Positions 46,752-58,006 are shown, numbered from the stretch's first letter. The stretch: DNA of 63,748 nucleotides from Rhizobiales bacterium CCH3-A5 (GCA_001556025.1 LSIB01000046.1:1-63748); one strand, 5' to 3'. Program-made: numbers and translations. Notes: a model not told the origin generated them from the sequence alone.

Positions 46752-46792
46752 CGCTTTCGTTCGATTTCCGCTTTCGAATCGGTTAGGCTGCC

Positions 46793-47980
46793 GTGATGAA
46801 CGAGATCGCCTTCACCCTGCTCGACAGACCCGTCCTCTGGAGCGAGGCCGCGCTCGGCTTTGCGGGCGCGAGCCTGCTGCTGCTCGTCCTCGTCGTCGCA
46901 GGGTCGTGGCGCGGTTCGTCGCGGCGCGCGGTCGAAGCCGCGATGGCGGCCGAGCGGGCCCGCGAGATGGACGACAAGGTCGCCGAGATGAACCGCGCCC
47001 AGGCCGAGCTCGCCGGACGCATGCAATCCATGGCCGAGATCCTTTCGACGCGGCAGGGCGACCTCGCCCGCCTCGTCGCCGACCGGATGGACGGGTTGAG
47101 CCACAAGGTCGGCCAGGGGCTGGAGCAGAACGTCCGCCAGACCACCGAGAGCCTCGGCAAGCTGCAGGAGCGGCTGGCGGTGATCGACAGCGCCCAGAAG
47201 AACCTGACCGACCTGACCTCGGAGGTGGTGACGCTAAAGGACGTGCTCTCCAACAAGCAGGCGCGCGGGGCCTATGGCCAGGGCCGGATGGAGGCGATCA
47301 TCCGCGACGGGCTGCCCTCCGCCTTCTTCGCCTTCCAGCCGCAACTCTCCAACGGCAAGCGGCCAGACTGTCTGGTGACGCTGCCGGGCGACAGGCGCGG
47401 CCTCGTCATCGACGCGAAATTCCCGCTGGAGAGCTTCACGCTGCTGCGCGAGGCGCGCGGCGAGGATGCCAGGAAGGCCGCAGGCATGCGGGTTCGCAAC
47501 GATGTCGGCGTGCATGTGAAGGACATCGCCGAGCGCTATTTCCTGGCCGGCGAGACGCAGGACATGGCGCTGCTCTTCGTGCCATCGGAATCGATCTACG
47601 CCGATCTGCACGAGCATTTCGACGACGTGATCCAGAAAGCCAGCCGCGCCCGGATCATGATCGTCTCGCCCTCGCTGCTGGCGCTGGCGATCCAGCTCAT
47701 GCAGTCGCTGGTGCGCGACGCCCGCATGCGCGAGGAGGCGCAGGTGATCCAGGCGGAAGTCGGCAAGCTGCTCGCCGATGTGCGCCGGCTGGGCGAGCGG
47801 GCCGAAAAGCTCGACCAGCATTTCCGCCAGGCGCAGGAGGATGTCGCCGGCATCCGCACCTCGGCCGGCAAGGTGACGAGCCGGGGCGAACGCATCGGCG
47901 CGCTGGAGTTCGACGATGCGAAGGGCGAGCCGAAGCTGCCCTTCGCGGCCGGGCTGCCGCTGAAGGATGCGGCGGAGTGA
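46793..47980 (+). CDS. rmuC: DNA recombination protein RmuC (right-arm copy)
   Basis: Exact mirror of 15769..16956; membrane helix, coiled coil and RmuC domain. Confidence 0.9.
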   Translation: MMNEIAFTLLDRPVLWSEAALGFAGASLLLLVLVVAGSWRGSSRRAVEAAMAAERAREMDDKVAEMNRAQAELAGRMQSMAEILSTRQGDLARLVADRMDGLSHKVGQGLEQNVRQTTESLGKLQERLAVIDSAQKNLTDLTSEVVTLKDVLSNKQARGAYGQGRMEAIIRDGLPSAFFAFQPQLSNGKRPDCLVTLPGDRRGLVIDAKFPLESFTLLREARGEDARKAAGMRVRNDVGVHVKDIAERYFLAGETQDMALLFVPSESIYADLHEHFDDVIQKASRARIMIVSPSLLALAIQLMQSLVRDARMREEAQVIQAEVGKLLADVRRLGERAEKLDQHFRQAQEDVAGIRTSAGKVTSRGERIGALEFDDAKGEPKLPFAAGLPLKDAAE

Positions 47981-48490
47981 TCAGGCGACGGCTAGCTTGG
48001 CCGACAACTCCGGCTTCACGTTCAGCGTCTGGAACACCACGCAATAGCGCTCGGTGAGCTTCAGCAGCGTGTCGAGCTTCTCTTGCGGGGCGTCGGTCTC
48101 AACGTCGAAGGAGAGCCGGATCGCCTTGAAGCCGACGGGCGCATCCTTCGCGACGCCGAGCGTGCCGCGAAAATCGAGGTCCCCCTCGGCCCGAACGAGC
48201 CCCTTCTTCAGCTCGATCTCGAGAGCGGTCGCGACCGCCTTCAGCGTCACGCCGGCGCAGGCGACCAGCGCCTCCAGCAGCATGTCTCCAGAGCACAGCT
48301 CAGCGCCCGAGCCGCCTGTGGCCGGGTGCAGGCCGGCGAGCGCGATGGCGCGTCCGGTCTCGACCTTGCAGGCGATATGCTGGTCGTCCAGTTCGCCATG
48401 CGCCTTCAGCGTGACGACACCAGCGTCGGGCGTCTCGCGATACTTGTCCTTGAGCGGCGCCTGCATGGCGCGGAGGGCGGTGACGTCCAT
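47981..48490 (-). CDS. OsmC-family protein (right-arm copy)
   Basis: Exact mirror of 15259..15768; Cys78 and Cys150 retained. Confidence 0.83.
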   Translation of the reverse strand: MDVTALRAMQAPLKDKYRETPDAGVVTLKAHGELDDQHIACKVETGRAIALAGLHPATGGSGAELCSGDMLLEALVACAGVTLKAVATALEIELKKGLVRAEGDLDFRGTLGVAKDAPVGFKAIRLSFDVETDAPQEKLDTLLKLTERYCVVFQTLNVKPELSAKLAVA

Positions 48491-48587
48491 GTTGGGGAAG
48501 CCTCTATCCAGGTCGGTGGGTGCGCAAGCATCAGACTGGGGAGGGTGATAGCTCGCAACGGCGAACGCCGCCAGCGCGCTTGAGTAA

Positions 48588-48607
48588 ATCTACATAATCA
48601 TGTAGAT
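48588..48607. promoter_or_regulatory. Operator-like palindrome upstream of brnT (right-arm copy)
   Basis: Mirror of the 8+4+8 inverted repeat at 15142..15161, ending one base before the TTG start of the brnT copy. Confidence 0.58.
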
Positions 48608-48608
48608 A

Positions 48609-48908
48609 TTGCGGATGGGTTCGGATGAACGCTGTTCCTGGGATGACGGCAAGCGCAGGCTCAACCTGACGACCCATTTCTACGATTTCGCCGACATCGG
48701 CGAGGTCTTCGACGGTAGGTTCGTGTTCACGCGGCAGGACCTTCGCTTCGACTATGGCGAGGAGCGCTACAACATGCTGGCGGAATTCCGGGGCCGTATC
48801 ATCAACGTGACCTTCACGCCGCGCGGCGACCGGAAACATCTCATTTCTGTTCGCCCGGCGAGTCGCGAGGAGAGGAGCATCTATCATGACCAACGTTGGA
48901 ACTCGTGA
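48609..48908 (+). CDS. brnT: BrnT-type toxin (right-arm copy)
   Basis: Exact mirror of 14841..15140. The start is TTG 48609 or ATG 48615; it overlaps the brnA copy by 23 bases. Confidence 0.8.
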   Translation: MRMGSDERCSWDDGKRRLNLTTHFYDFADIGEVFDGRFVFTRQDLRFDYGEERYNMLAEFRGRIINVTFTPRGDRKHLISVRPASREERSIYHDQRWNS

Positions 48909-49179
48909 GGGCGCTGCCGGCGGCAGCGACTGGAACCGCATCGACAATCTGTCAGAGGCCGAGATCGAGGCCATGGCGCAGGCCGACGCCGACAATCCCG
49001 CCACCACGGCGGCGGAGTGGGCAGAGGGTTTCGTCGGCCTGCCTCCTCGCAAGACGCCGGTCAACGCAAAGTTCGATGAGGATGTCGTCGCCTGGTTCAA
49101 GACGCATGGGCGCGGCTATCAGACCCGGATGAACGCCGTGCTGAGGCGCTATATGGAAGCTCACCGCAAGACCGGCTGA
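48886..49179 (+). CDS. brnA: BrnA-type antitoxin (right-arm copy)
   Basis: Exact mirror of 14570..14863; C-terminal ribbon-helix-helix region. Confidence 0.8.
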   Translation: MTNVGTREGAAGGSDWNRIDNLSEAEIEAMAQADADNPATTAAEWAEGFVGLPPRKTPVNAKFDEDVVAWFKTHGRGYQTRMNAVLRRYMEAHRKTG

Positions 49180-49182
49180 CCG

Positions 49183-49965
49183 CTACCACCACATCCCCGC
49201 CGTCTCCGCCGCCTTGTTCTGCAGCGGCGCCTCGTCGCGCAGCGAACGGTCGAGCGTGCGCAGGGCGTCTCGCTTGATCGCCTCGAAGGCGGGCGAGAGC
49301 CGGTCGCGCGGACGGGCGAGCGGGTTGTCGAGTTCGTCGAAGATGCGGCCGGGTTTTGGCTGCATCACGATGATGCGGTCGGCCAAAGTCACCGCCTCCT
49401 CGACATCATGGGTCACCATCACGACCGTCGGGCGGCTCTCCTCCCACAGCGCCAGCAGATGGCCGTGCAGGCTCGCCCGCGTCGTCGCGTCGAGCGCCGA
49501 GAAGGGCTCGTCCATCAGCAGCAGTTTTGGCCGTGTGATCAGCGCGCGCGCAATCGCGACGCGCTGCTGCTGGCCGCCAGACAGCTCGCGCGGCCAGCGC
49601 TTCTCGTAGCCGGCGAGCCCGACGCGCACGAGCGCGTTTGTGACCAGCCCCTCGCGCTCGAAGGCCGTCAGATGCGACAGGCCGAAGGCGACGTTGTCGG
49701 CGACGGAGAGCCAGGGAAACAGGCGTGGCTCCTGGAAGATCACGCCGACATCGGCGCGGGGCTCGGTAATCGTTTCGTCGTTCAGGACGATGCGCCCGGC
49801 GCTGGGCCGGTCGAGACCGGCGATCAGGCGCAACAGCGTGGTCTTGCCGCAGCCGGAGCCGCCGACCAGCGCGAGGATTTCGCCAGCGGCGACCTCGACC
49901 TCGATCCGCGACAGCGCCTGCGTGCCGTCGGCATAGGTTTTCGACAAAGTCTCGAAGCGCAGCAT
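49183..49965 (-). CDS. ssuB: ABC transporter ATPase SsuB-type (right-arm copy)
   Basis: Exact mirror of 13784..14566; all ABC ATPase motifs intact. Confidence 0.88.
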   Translation of the reverse strand: MLRFETLSKTYADGTQALSRIEVEVAAGEILALVGGSGCGKTTLLRLIAGLDRPSAGRIVLNDETITEPRADVGVIFQEPRLFPWLSVADNVAFGLSHLTAFEREGLVTNALVRVGLAGYEKRWPRELSGGQQQRVAIARALITRPKLLLMDEPFSALDATTRASLHGHLLALWEESRPTVVMVTHDVEEAVTLADRIIVMQPKPGRIFDELDNPLARPRDRLSPAFEAIKRDALRTLDRSLRDEAPLQNKAAETAGMWW

Positions 49966-49977
49966 CGAGGACGGCTT

Positions 49978-50808
49978 TCAAAGCTTGTCGCGGCCGAGAT
50001 CCTGCCAGGCGAGGAAGGGCCGCGTGAGGGCGAGAAGCAGCGCGTCGGCCAGCTTGCCGAGCACGGCGAAGCTGATGATGGCCGCGATGATGGTGTCGGG
50101 GCGGCCGAGCTGCTGGCCGTCCACGAGCAGATAGCCCAGTCCCTCGCTCGCCCCCATGATCTCGGCGGCGACGACGAACATGAAGCCGAGGCCGAGACCC
50201 GAGCGCAGGGACGTGAACCAGGCCGGCAGGATCGCCGGCAGCAGCACGCGGCGGACCATCGCGACACGGCCGAGCCTGAAGACGCGGCCGACCTCGATGA
50301 TCTTGCGGTCGATGCCGAGAATGGCGGCGGCGACCCCGAGATAAACCGGGAAGAACACGCCGACCGCGATCAGCGCCACCTTCGAGGACTCGAAGATGCC
50401 GAACCACAGGATGAAGAGCGGCACCCAGGCGATCGACGGGATCGAGCGCAGCGCCTGCAGCGTCGGATCGAGCAGTCCGCGCGCCACCGGCAGAGCGCCC
50501 GTCAATGCGCCGAGCAGCGTGCCGACGCCTGCTCCCAGCCCGAAGCCCGCCGCGACCCGCCAAAGCGTGGCGAGCGCATGGGTGAGCAGTTCACCCGACG
50601 CCGCCAGCCCCCAGAGCGTCTTGCCCACCACGCTGGGCGGCGGCATCAGCCGGCCGTTGGCGATGCCGGCGCGGACCAGCAGTTCCCAGAGGATGGCGAG
50701 CAGGATCGGCAGCAGCAGGCCTACGAGAAGAAGGCTGCGCCGGGCGCGTGGCGCACGGTTGGACTCGGCGATGGGGTCCGCGATCGTCACGGGTGCAAGG
50801 TTGCTCAT
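49978..50808 (-). CDS. ssuC: ABC transporter permease SsuC-type (right-arm copy)
   Basis: Exact mirror of 12941..13771; six-helix permease with EAA-like loop. Confidence 0.85.
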   Translation of the reverse strand: MSNLAPVTIADPIAESNRAPRARRSLLLVGLLLPILLAILWELLVRAGIANGRLMPPPSVVGKTLWGLAASGELLTHALATLWRVAAGFGLGAGVGTLLGALTGALPVARGLLDPTLQALRSIPSIAWVPLFILWFGIFESSKVALIAVGVFFPVYLGVAAAILGIDRKIIEVGRVFRLGRVAMVRRVLLPAILPAWFTSLRSGLGLGFMFVVAAEIMGASEGLGYLLVDGQQLGRPDTIIAAIISFAVLGKLADALLLALTRPFLAWQDLGRDKL

Positions 50809-50838
50809 GCGATTGGTGGCTAGACGAGTCTGGCTCGA

Positions 50839-50991
50839 CGGAGAACCCTCTCCCGGAGGGAGAGGGCAGGGTGAGGGGTCGGCCCTTCAACCAGCGGAAC
50901 AAAAAACTACCCGCATCGACCGATGGCGATAGCCACAACTGGATGTCTGGCCTTCACCTCACCCCTGCCCCTCTCCTTACAGGAGAGGGGT
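50839..50991. repeat. Intergenic inverted repeat pair (right-arm copy)
   Basis: Mirror of the CCTCTCC/GGAGAGG element pair at 12758..12910. Confidence 0.68.
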
Positions 50992-51026
50992 TCCCCGCGC
51001 CTCCTCGTCCGAAGGCAGAACCCGGC

Positions 51027-52004
51027 TCAGTTGCTGGCGGCCGCAAACCGCCGGTCCAGCAGCGCGTCGACCACGGCCTTGACGTCCGTCGCAGCCGGCA
51101 GCACGCCGGCCTCCTTCAGCGCGAGGCCCGCCGCGAGAATGGTCTGCGCCTGCGCGTCGCCGATCGTGGAATGGGTCAGCTCGGTGCGGGTCAGCTGGCG
51201 CTCGATCACGGCGTCGGAGAGCTTGGTGTAGTCGATCAGCGTCTTCCTGAGCTCCGCCGGGTTGGCGAGCGCATAGGCGCGCGCTTCCTCATAGGCCGCG
51301 ATCACCTTGCGGACGAGCGCGGGGTTCTCGGTGGCGAAGGCCTCGCGGACGTTGAGCACACCCCAGGTGTTGTCGGCCGCCTTGCGGTGGAACAGCTTTG
51401 CGCCGCTCTCGATCTCGGCGGCCGCCATCAGCGGGTCGAGCCCGGCCCAGGCGTCGACGTCGCCGCGCTCCAACGCAAGCCGGCCGTCGGCATGCTGCAG
51501 CAGCACTAGGCGGACGTCCTTCTCGGTCAGCTTGGCCTCGGCCAGCGCCCGGACGAGGAAGATGTGCGGATCGGTGCCGCGCGTGACGGCGACGCGCTTG
51601 CCCTTGAGATCGGAGACCTTCGTGATCTCGCTCTTGGCGCCGGTCACGAGCGCGGTCCATTCAGGGCGCGAATAGACATAGATCGACTTGATCGGGTTGC
51701 CGTTGATCTTGCCGATCAAGGCCGCCGCGCCTGCGGTCGAGCCGAAATCGAGCGAGCCGGCATTGAGGAATTCGAGCGCCTTGTTGGAGCCCGCCGACTG
51801 GACCCAGCGGACGCTGACGCCCTCGGAGGCCAAAGCCTTCTCAAGGATGCCGCGCTCCTTGAGCACGAGGCTGACGGGATTGTAGGTCGCGAAATCGACG
51901 CGGATTTCCTTGGGCGCCTGCGCCTGGGCGTTCGTCGCGGCGAACGCAACCGAAGCTGCGGCGAGGCCGGCGATGACGAGGCGGCGGGTGGTGCTGATGG
52001 TCAT
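51027..52004 (-). CDS. ssuA: ABC transporter substrate-binding protein SsuA-type (right-arm copy)
   Basis: Exact mirror of 11745..12722; signal peptide then SsuA/NMT1-like domain, same start choice. Confidence 0.83.
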   Translation of the reverse strand: MTISTTRRLVIAGLAAASVAFAATNAQAQAPKEIRVDFATYNPVSLVLKERGILEKALASEGVSVRWVQSAGSNKALEFLNAGSLDFGSTAGAAALIGKINGNPIKSIYVYSRPEWTALVTGAKSEITKVSDLKGKRVAVTRGTDPHIFLVRALAEAKLTEKDVRLVLLQHADGRLALERGDVDAWAGLDPLMAAAEIESGAKLFHRKAADNTWGVLNVREAFATENPALVRKVIAAYEEARAYALANPAELRKTLIDYTKLSDAVIERQLTRTELTHSTIGDAQAQTILAAGLALKEAGVLPAATDVKAVVDALLDRRFAAASN

Positions 52005-52152
52005 GGTCCTGATCCCTTTGTCGCGGTGAGGCGCAGGGATCGGGAGAAGGCCAAAACCTCTCCGTGGCCCCGACGCTTTAGCTGCACTTGTTTCGCGCCC
52101 GCAAGCTGCTGGCTCAAATCGGCGCGTATCCGTCTTGTAGGTCCAGTCGTTC

Positions 52153-52165
52153 TGTTTGTCAAACA
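52153..52165. promoter_or_regulatory. Short palindrome between ssuA and glnD (right-arm copy)
   Basis: Mirror of TGTTTG-A-CAAACA at 11584..11596. Confidence 0.23.
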
Positions 52166-52300
52166 AGACAGTCCCGCCCGTTCAAATTCTTATTACACAT
52201 TCTTGCTGTGTGAAATTTTCTCTTTTTCGCGAATCCCGGCGTCATGTTACGAGCGTGATGGTTCCGGACGCGCGGCGCGCCCGGACGCGGTGGATGCGCC

Positions 52301-55108
52301 ATGTCGTTGGTCGAGGATCAGCCGGTTCTGAGGCTGGCGGAGGTTCTGGATAATCCGGCGCGCGCGGTCGCTGCGCTGGTCGGCCCGGCTTATGGCCGCG
52401 ATGCTGCCACGTTGCGTCAGACGCTGGTGGCCGGGCTGCGGAGCGTCCTCGACGAGGGCCACGCATCAGCCCGGGAGATCCTGAAAGCGCCACGCAGCGG
52501 GCTTGCCTGCGCGAGGCGGCTCTCGCAGGTCATGGATGGGATCGTCGCCTGCCTTCACAGCGCCGCGACGCAGCATTTCTACCAGGCGGTCAACCCGTCG
52601 CAATCCGAGCGCATCGCGGTCGTGGCGGTCGGCGGCTACGGCCGCGGCACTCTGGCACCGGGCTCCGATGTCGATCTGCTCTTCCTGTTCCCCCACAAGC
52701 AGACCGCCTGGGGCGAGAGCGTCGTCGAGGCGATGCTGTATCCGCTCTGGGACCTCAAGCTGAAGGTCGGCCACTCCGTCCGCTCGATCGACGATTGCGT
52801 GCGCGAGGCCAAGGCCGACATGACGATCCGGACCGCGCTGCTGGAGGCGCGGTTTCTGGTGGGCGATCCGCTGCTGTTCCACGACATGGTCAGGCGCTTC
52901 GGAGCCGAGGTGGTCGAGGGCACGGCGCCGGCCTTCACGGAAGCCAAGCTGCAGGAGCGCGAGACCCGGGTGCGCCGCGCGGGCTCGTCGCGCTACCTCG
53001 TCGAGCCCAACGTCAAGGACGGCAAGGGCGGCCTGCGCGATCTCAACACGCTGTTCTGGATCGCGAAATATTCCTATCGCGTCGACGACGCCCGCGCGCT
53101 GGTCAACGCAGGGCTGTTCGACCGCAAGGAACTGGTGATGTTCGAGCGCTCGGAGGAGTTTCTCTGGCGCGTGCGCTGCTGGATGCATTTCATCACCGGC
53201 CGGGCCGAGGAGCGGCTCTCTTTTGACCTTCAACGACAAGTGGCTTCCGCAATCGGCTATGCCGGCCGCAGCGGCCAGGCCCCGGTCGAGCGCTTCATGA
53301 AGGCCTATTTCCTCGTCGCCAAGGATGTCGGCGACTTGACGGCGATCGTCTGCGCGGCACTGGAGGCCCGCCAGCAGAAGCCGCGCGCTTCGCTCTCGCG
53401 GCTGCTCGGCTCCTTCACCAAGCGCAGCCGCGTGCGCGCGCTCGGGCATCCTGATTTCACCCTGAAGAGCCAGCGGCTCTGCGTCACCGACGGCGACGCC
53501 TTCAGGCGCGATCCGGTCAACCTGCTGCGCCTGTTCGAGATCGCCAGCCGCGACGACCTCGCCATCCATCCCGACGCCAGCCGGCTGGTGACGCAGTCGC
53601 TCCGGCTGGTGACGCCGCAGTTGCGGGCCGATCCGGAAGCCAACCGCATCTTCCTCGAGATCCTAACCGCAAGGCGCTCGCCCGAAGCGGTCCTGCGGCG
53701 GATGAACGAATCCGGATTGCTGGGCAAGTTCGTGCCGGATTTCGGCCGCGTCGTCGCGATGATGCAGTTCAACATGTACCATCACTATACGGTGGACGAG
53801 CATCTGATCCGCTCGATCGGCATCCTCGCCGAGATCGACGCCGGCGTGCTGGAGACCGAGCATCCGCTCGCCAACGAGATCATGCCCACGATCAGCAATC
53901 GCCGCGCGCTGTATGCCGCGCTGTTCCTGCACGATATCGCCAAGGGGCGGATCGAGGATCATTCGATCGCCGGGGCGCGCATCGCCCGCAAGCTCTGTCC
54001 CAGGCTCGGCCTGAGCGAGGCGCAGACCGAGACGGCGGCATGGCTGGTTGAGCACCATCTCGACATGTCCACAGTTGCCCAGAGCCGCGACCTCGGCGAC
54101 CCCAAGACGATCGAGAGCTTCGCCGCCACCGTGCAGACGCTGGAGCGGCTGAAGCTGCTGCTGATCCTCACCGTCGCCGACATCAAGGCGGTCGGCCCCG
54201 GCGTCTGGAACGGCTGGAAGGGTCAGCTCCTGCGGACGCTCTATTACGAGACCGAGATCGTGCTCGCCGGCGGCCATTCGGCGATCGAGCGTAAGGCGCG
54301 GGTCGAGAAGAAGCAGGACGCGCTCAGGGAACGCCTTGCTGACTGGCCGGACCACGAGCGCGATGCCTATCTCGCGCGCCACTATCCGGCCTACTGGATC
54401 AAGACCGATCTCGCCCGGCAGGAGAAGCATGCGCGCTTCCTGCGCGAGGCGGAGGCCGACGGCCGCACCACGGCGACGCTGGTCGAGACCGACCTGTTCC
54501 GCGGCGTGACCGAGTTGACGATCCTCGCCCCCGACCACCCACGCCTGCTCGCCATCGTCACCGGGGCCTGCGCGGCGGCCGGCGGCAACATCGTCGACGC
54601 GCAGATCTTCACCACGACCGACGGGCTTGTGCTCGACACCATTTCCGTCTCGCGCGCCTTCGACCGCGACGACGACGAGTTGCGCCGGGCCGAGAGGATC
54701 GCGGCCGCGATCGAGCGGGCGCTCAAGGGCGAGATCAGGATCGCCGACCTCGTGGCGCAGCGGCGCGCGCCGCCGCCGCGCGGCGGCACCTTCCAGCTCG
54801 CGCCCGAGGTGATCATCGACAATGTGCTCTCGGCCCGCCACACCGTGCTGGAGGTCTCGGGGCTCGACCGGCCGGGCCTGCTCTACGACCTCACCACCGC
54901 GATCGGGAAGCTCAACCTCAACATCGCCTCGGCTCATATCGCGACCTTCGGCGAGAAGGCGGTCGACGTGTTCTACGTCACGGACCTCACCGGAGCGAAG
55001 ATCGTCTCGACTGCGCGCCAGCTCACCATCCGCAAGGCGCTGCTCGACGTGTTCTCGTTCTGGCATGACAAGCCGGCGGGCAAGCCGAAGGCGCCCGCCC
55101 GCGCTTGA
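52301..55108 (+). CDS. glnD: [Protein-PII] uridylyltransferase (right-arm copy)
   Basis: Exact mirror of 8641..11448; nucleotidyltransferase, HD and two ACT domains. Confidence 0.94.
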   Translation: MSLVEDQPVLRLAEVLDNPARAVAALVGPAYGRDAATLRQTLVAGLRSVLDEGHASAREILKAPRSGLACARRLSQVMDGIVACLHSAATQHFYQAVNPSQSERIAVVAVGGYGRGTLAPGSDVDLLFLFPHKQTAWGESVVEAMLYPLWDLKLKVGHSVRSIDDCVREAKADMTIRTALLEARFLVGDPLLFHDMVRRFGAEVVEGTAPAFTEAKLQERETRVRRAGSSRYLVEPNVKDGKGGLRDLNTLFWIAKYSYRVDDARALVNAGLFDRKELVMFERSEEFLWRVRCWMHFITGRAEERLSFDLQRQVASAIGYAGRSGQAPVERFMKAYFLVAKDVGDLTAIVCAALEARQQKPRASLSRLLGSFTKRSRVRALGHPDFTLKSQRLCVTDGDAFRRDPVNLLRLFEIASRDDLAIHPDASRLVTQSLRLVTPQLRADPEANRIFLEILTARRSPEAVLRRMNESGLLGKFVPDFGRVVAMMQFNMYHHYTVDEHLIRSIGILAEIDAGVLETEHPLANEIMPTISNRRALYAALFLHDIAKGRIEDHSIAGARIARKLCPRLGLSEAQTETAAWLVEHHLDMSTVAQSRDLGDPKTIESFAATVQTLERLKLLLILTVADIKAVGPGVWNGWKGQLLRTLYYETEIVLAGGHSAIERKARVEKKQDALRERLADWPDHERDAYLARHYPAYWIKTDLARQEKHARFLREAEADGRTTATLVETDLFRGVTELTILAPDHPRLLAIVTGACAAAGGNIVDAQIFTTTDGLVLDTISVSRAFDRDDDELRRAERIAAAIERALKGEIRIADLVAQRRAPPPRGGTFQLAPEVIIDNVLSARHTVLEVSGLDRPGLLYDLTTAIGKLNLNIASAHIATFGEKAVDVFYVTDLTGAKIVSTARQLTIRKALLDVFSFWHDKPAGKPKAPARA

Positions 55109-55195
55109 TTTCAAGGCGCATAAGCCCGATATCGACCCCGAAGGCGCTTGCCCCTGCCGCGTGGGCCGCCACCTTGATCTGGACTGGATGAGGCC

Positions 55196-55798
55196 ATGAC
55201 GCAGAACCCTGCGAACGACGAACCCGTGACCGAGACCAACGCAGCCCCCGCCTCGCCCGAGGAGTTCCTCGCCGGCGAATTGACCCGGGTCGAGGCCGAG
55301 CGCGACGACCTCAAGGACAAGCTGCTGCGCACGCTCGCCGACATGGAAAACCTGCGCCGCCGCACCGAGCGCGAGGTCGCCGACGCCAAGGCCTATGCCG
55401 TGACGAGCTTCGCCCGCGACATGCTGGGCTCGGCCGACAATCTGCGCCGTGGCCTTGAGAACGTGCCGGAATCAGCCAAGAGCGGCGATGCGGCACTGAA
55501 CGCTCTGATCGAGGGCGTCGAACTCACGGAGCGCGAATTGCTCAAGACGCTGGAGCGCCACGGCGTCCGCAAGATCGACCCGCAGGGCGAAAAGTTCGAC
55601 CCCAACATGCATCAGGCGATGTTCGAGGCGCCCGACGCCGAAGTCGCCAAGGGCATGGTCTCCAAGGTCGTTCAGACCGGCTACAAGATCGGCGAGCGCG
55701 TGCTGCGGCCGGCGCTGGTCGGCGTCTCGGCCGGAGCACCGAAGCCGGTGGAAGCGCCAGCGCCCGAGGCCGGCGACCCCCCCTCCTCCGACGCCTGA
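55196..55798 (+). CDS. grpE: Nucleotide exchange factor GrpE (right-arm copy)
   Basis: Exact mirror of 7951..8553; coiled coil plus GrpE signature. Confidence 0.93.
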   Translation: MTQNPANDEPVTETNAAPASPEEFLAGELTRVEAERDDLKDKLLRTLADMENLRRRTEREVADAKAYAVTSFARDMLGSADNLRRGLENVPESAKSGDAALNALIEGVELTERELLKTLERHGVRKIDPQGEKFDPNMHQAMFEAPDAEVAKGMVSKVVQTGYKIGERVLRPALVGVSAGAPKPVEAPAPEAGDPPSSDA

Positions 55799-55804
55799 TT
55801 CGAC

Positions 55805-56434
55805 ATGCTCGAAGCCGCCGGCGTCGCCGTATTCGCGTTGACCGGCGCGCTGGTGGCGGCCCGCAAGGGCATGGACCCGTTCGGCTTCATTCTGCTGGCG
55901 ACCGTCACCGGCGTCGGCGGCGGCACCTTGCGCGACCTGCTGCTCGGCCGGCTGGTGTTCTGGGTCCGCGACCCGTCCGACGTTTTTGTCTGCACAGTCG
56001 TGGCGCTATGCTGCTGGGGTACGGCCTATCTCAGGCCGGGACTGATCGACGGCTGGGCCGGCAAGCGCCTGCTGATCTGGGCCGATGCGGCGGGGCTCGC
56101 GCTCTTTGCCGTCGTCGGCACGCTGAAGGCGCTCGATGTCGGCATCTCGCCGCTCTCGGCGATCGCGCTCGGCGCGATGACCGCTACGTTTGGTGGCATC
56201 CTGCGCGACATCCTCGCCGGCGACCGGCCGATGGTGCTGTGGAGCCGGGATTTCTACGTCACGGCGGCGGCCGCCGGCGCCGCGATGACGGCCGGGCTGT
56301 CGCTGCTGGTGATCGAGCCGGTGATCGTGATGGCCGCCGGCCTTGCTACGGGGTTTGGCCTGCGCGCGGGGTCGATGCTGTTTGGCTGGTCGTTTCCGGG
56401 GCTGCCGGGGCCGCCGCCTCCGGCGAAAGACTGA
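55805..56434 (+). CDS. TRIC / UPF0126 channel protein (right-arm copy)
   Basis: Exact mirror of 7315..7944; two UPF0126 halves with GGGTLRD and FGGILRD. Confidence 0.86.
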   Translation: MLEAAGVAVFALTGALVAARKGMDPFGFILLATVTGVGGGTLRDLLLGRLVFWVRDPSDVFVCTVVALCCWGTAYLRPGLIDGWAGKRLLIWADAAGLALFAVVGTLKALDVGISPLSAIALGAMTATFGGILRDILAGDRPMVLWSRDFYVTAAAAGAAMTAGLSLLVIEPVIVMAAGLATGFGLRAGSMLFGWSFPGLPGPPPPAKD

Positions 56435-56482
56435 CGGGTGCGCGCTCTCCTTCTCCCCCCCAAGGGAAGAAACAAAAAGTGT

Positions 56483-57103
56483 TCACTCCGGCTTCGTTAC
56501 CCGTCGCAATGTCAGGTTCAGCCTTCCGCCCTGCGGCAACAATTGCGACGACCCCGAAAGGATGCGGTCGATGCCGTGATAGGCCAGCCGCGCCTCTCCG
56601 CCGAACAGCAGCGCGTCGCCAGAGGCGAGCTTGAAGGACAGCGTCTTTCCACCGCGCGTCGTGCCGCCGATGCGGAACAGCGCGCTATCGCCAAGAGAGA
56701 TGGACAGCACCGGTGCATCGAACGCGGCTTCGTCGCGGTCCTGATGCAGGCCCATCCTCGCGTTCTTGTCGTAGAAGTTGATCAGGCAGGCCTCGGGCGG
56801 ATGCGGGTAGCCGGCAAGCGCGTCCCAGGCGTCTAGCAAAGGCGCGGGCATCAGCGGCCAGGGCTCGCCCGTCTCGGGATGAAGCGGCTGGTAGCGATAG
56901 CCGCGTTCGTCAGAGACCCAGCCGAGCGGGCCGCAATTGGTCATTCTGACCGAGAAGGGCTTTCCGGTCTTCGGCATGCGCGGCTGGAACAAGGGCGCCT
57001 GCCGGACGACGGCGCGCAGTTCGGCCACCAGCGCTCCTTGCGCGTCGGCATCGAGCCAGTGCGGCCAGTGCAGGACGCCGGGTGCGACGGTGACCTGCGT
57101 CAT
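56483..57103 (-). CDS. alkB: AlkB-type DNA dealkylase (right-arm copy)
   Basis: Exact mirror of 6646..7266; His120, Asp122, His176, Arg194 and Arg200 retained. Confidence 0.9.
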   Translation of the reverse strand: MTQVTVAPGVLHWPHWLDADAQGALVAELRAVVRQAPLFQPRMPKTGKPFSVRMTNCGPLGWVSDERGYRYQPLHPETGEPWPLMPAPLLDAWDALAGYPHPPEACLINFYDKNARMGLHQDRDEAAFDAPVLSISLGDSALFRIGGTTRGGKTLSFKLASGDALLFGGEARLAYHGIDRILSGSSQLLPQGGRLNLTLRRVTKPE

Positions 57104-57111
57104 CGCCCGCC

Positions 57112-57927
57112 TCAGAGGCTATCGAGGCCGAGCACGTCGGCCATGCTGTAGAGACCGGGCTTGCGGCCCCTGCCCCAGAGTGCGGCCTTGATCGCCCCTT
57201 GCGCGAAGAGCCCGCGGTCCTCGGCGATATGGCTCAGTTCCAGCCGCTCGCCCTGACCGGCGAAGATGACCTTGTGGTCGCCGACGACCGTGCCGCCGCG
57301 CAGGGCTGCAAAGCCGATCGCGCCAGCGGGTCGCGCGCCGGTCTGTCCGTCGCGCGTGGCGACGCGGGCCGTGGCCAGATCGACCGCCCGGCCCTGCGCC
57401 GCTGCCTCGCCCAGCAGGACCGCCGTGCCCGAGGGCGCATCGACCTTCATGCGGTGGTGCATCTCGGCGATCTCGATGTCCCAGTCGGTCCCCAGCGTCG
57501 CGGCGACCTTACGCACCAGCGCCGCCAGCAGATTGACCCCGAGGCTCATATTGCCGGAGCGGATGATCGCGGCATGGCGGCCGGCGGCTTCGAGCTTTGC
57601 CAAATGGGCCGGCTCCATGCCGGTAGTCCCGACCACGTGGACGATGCGGGCCTGCGCGGCCAACGCGGCGAATGCGATCGTTGCGTCGGGCATGGTGAAA
57701 TCGAGTACGCCTTCCGCCTCGACGAAGGCCGGCAACGCATCATCGGTGACCACGACGCCGCAGGCCGGCAACCCGGCGAGCAGGCCGGCATCCGAGCCCA
57801 GCAGTGGAGAGCCGGGCCGCTCGATCGCGGCAGACAGCACGCAGCCCGGCGCCTCGTGGATCGCCCGGATCAGCATCCGCCCCATGCGCCCGGCGGCGCC
57901 GACAACGACAAGACGCATGTCGGTCAT
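57112..57927 (-). CDS. dapB: 4-hydroxy-tetrahydrodipicolinate reductase (right-arm copy)
   Basis: Exact mirror of 5822..6637; GAAGRMG loop, His157/His158 and Lys161. Confidence 0.93.
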   Translation of the reverse strand: MTDMRLVVVGAAGRMGRMLIRAIHEAPGCVLSAAIERPGSPLLGSDAGLLAGLPACGVVVTDDALPAFVEAEGVLDFTMPDATIAFAALAAQARIVHVVGTTGMEPAHLAKLEAAGRHAAIIRSGNMSLGVNLLAALVRKVAATLGTDWDIEIAEMHHRMKVDAPSGTAVLLGEAAAQGRAVDLATARVATRDGQTGARPAGAIGFAALRGGTVVGDHKVIFAGQGERLELSHIAEDRGLFAQGAIKAALWGRGRKPGLYSMADVLGLDSL

Positions 57928-58006
57928 GGGGAGGGTCTCCGGAGGCAGCCAATCCGAGCCCTATAGAATGGATCGTCCGGCCGCGACACCCGAAAACCGA
58001 CAAACG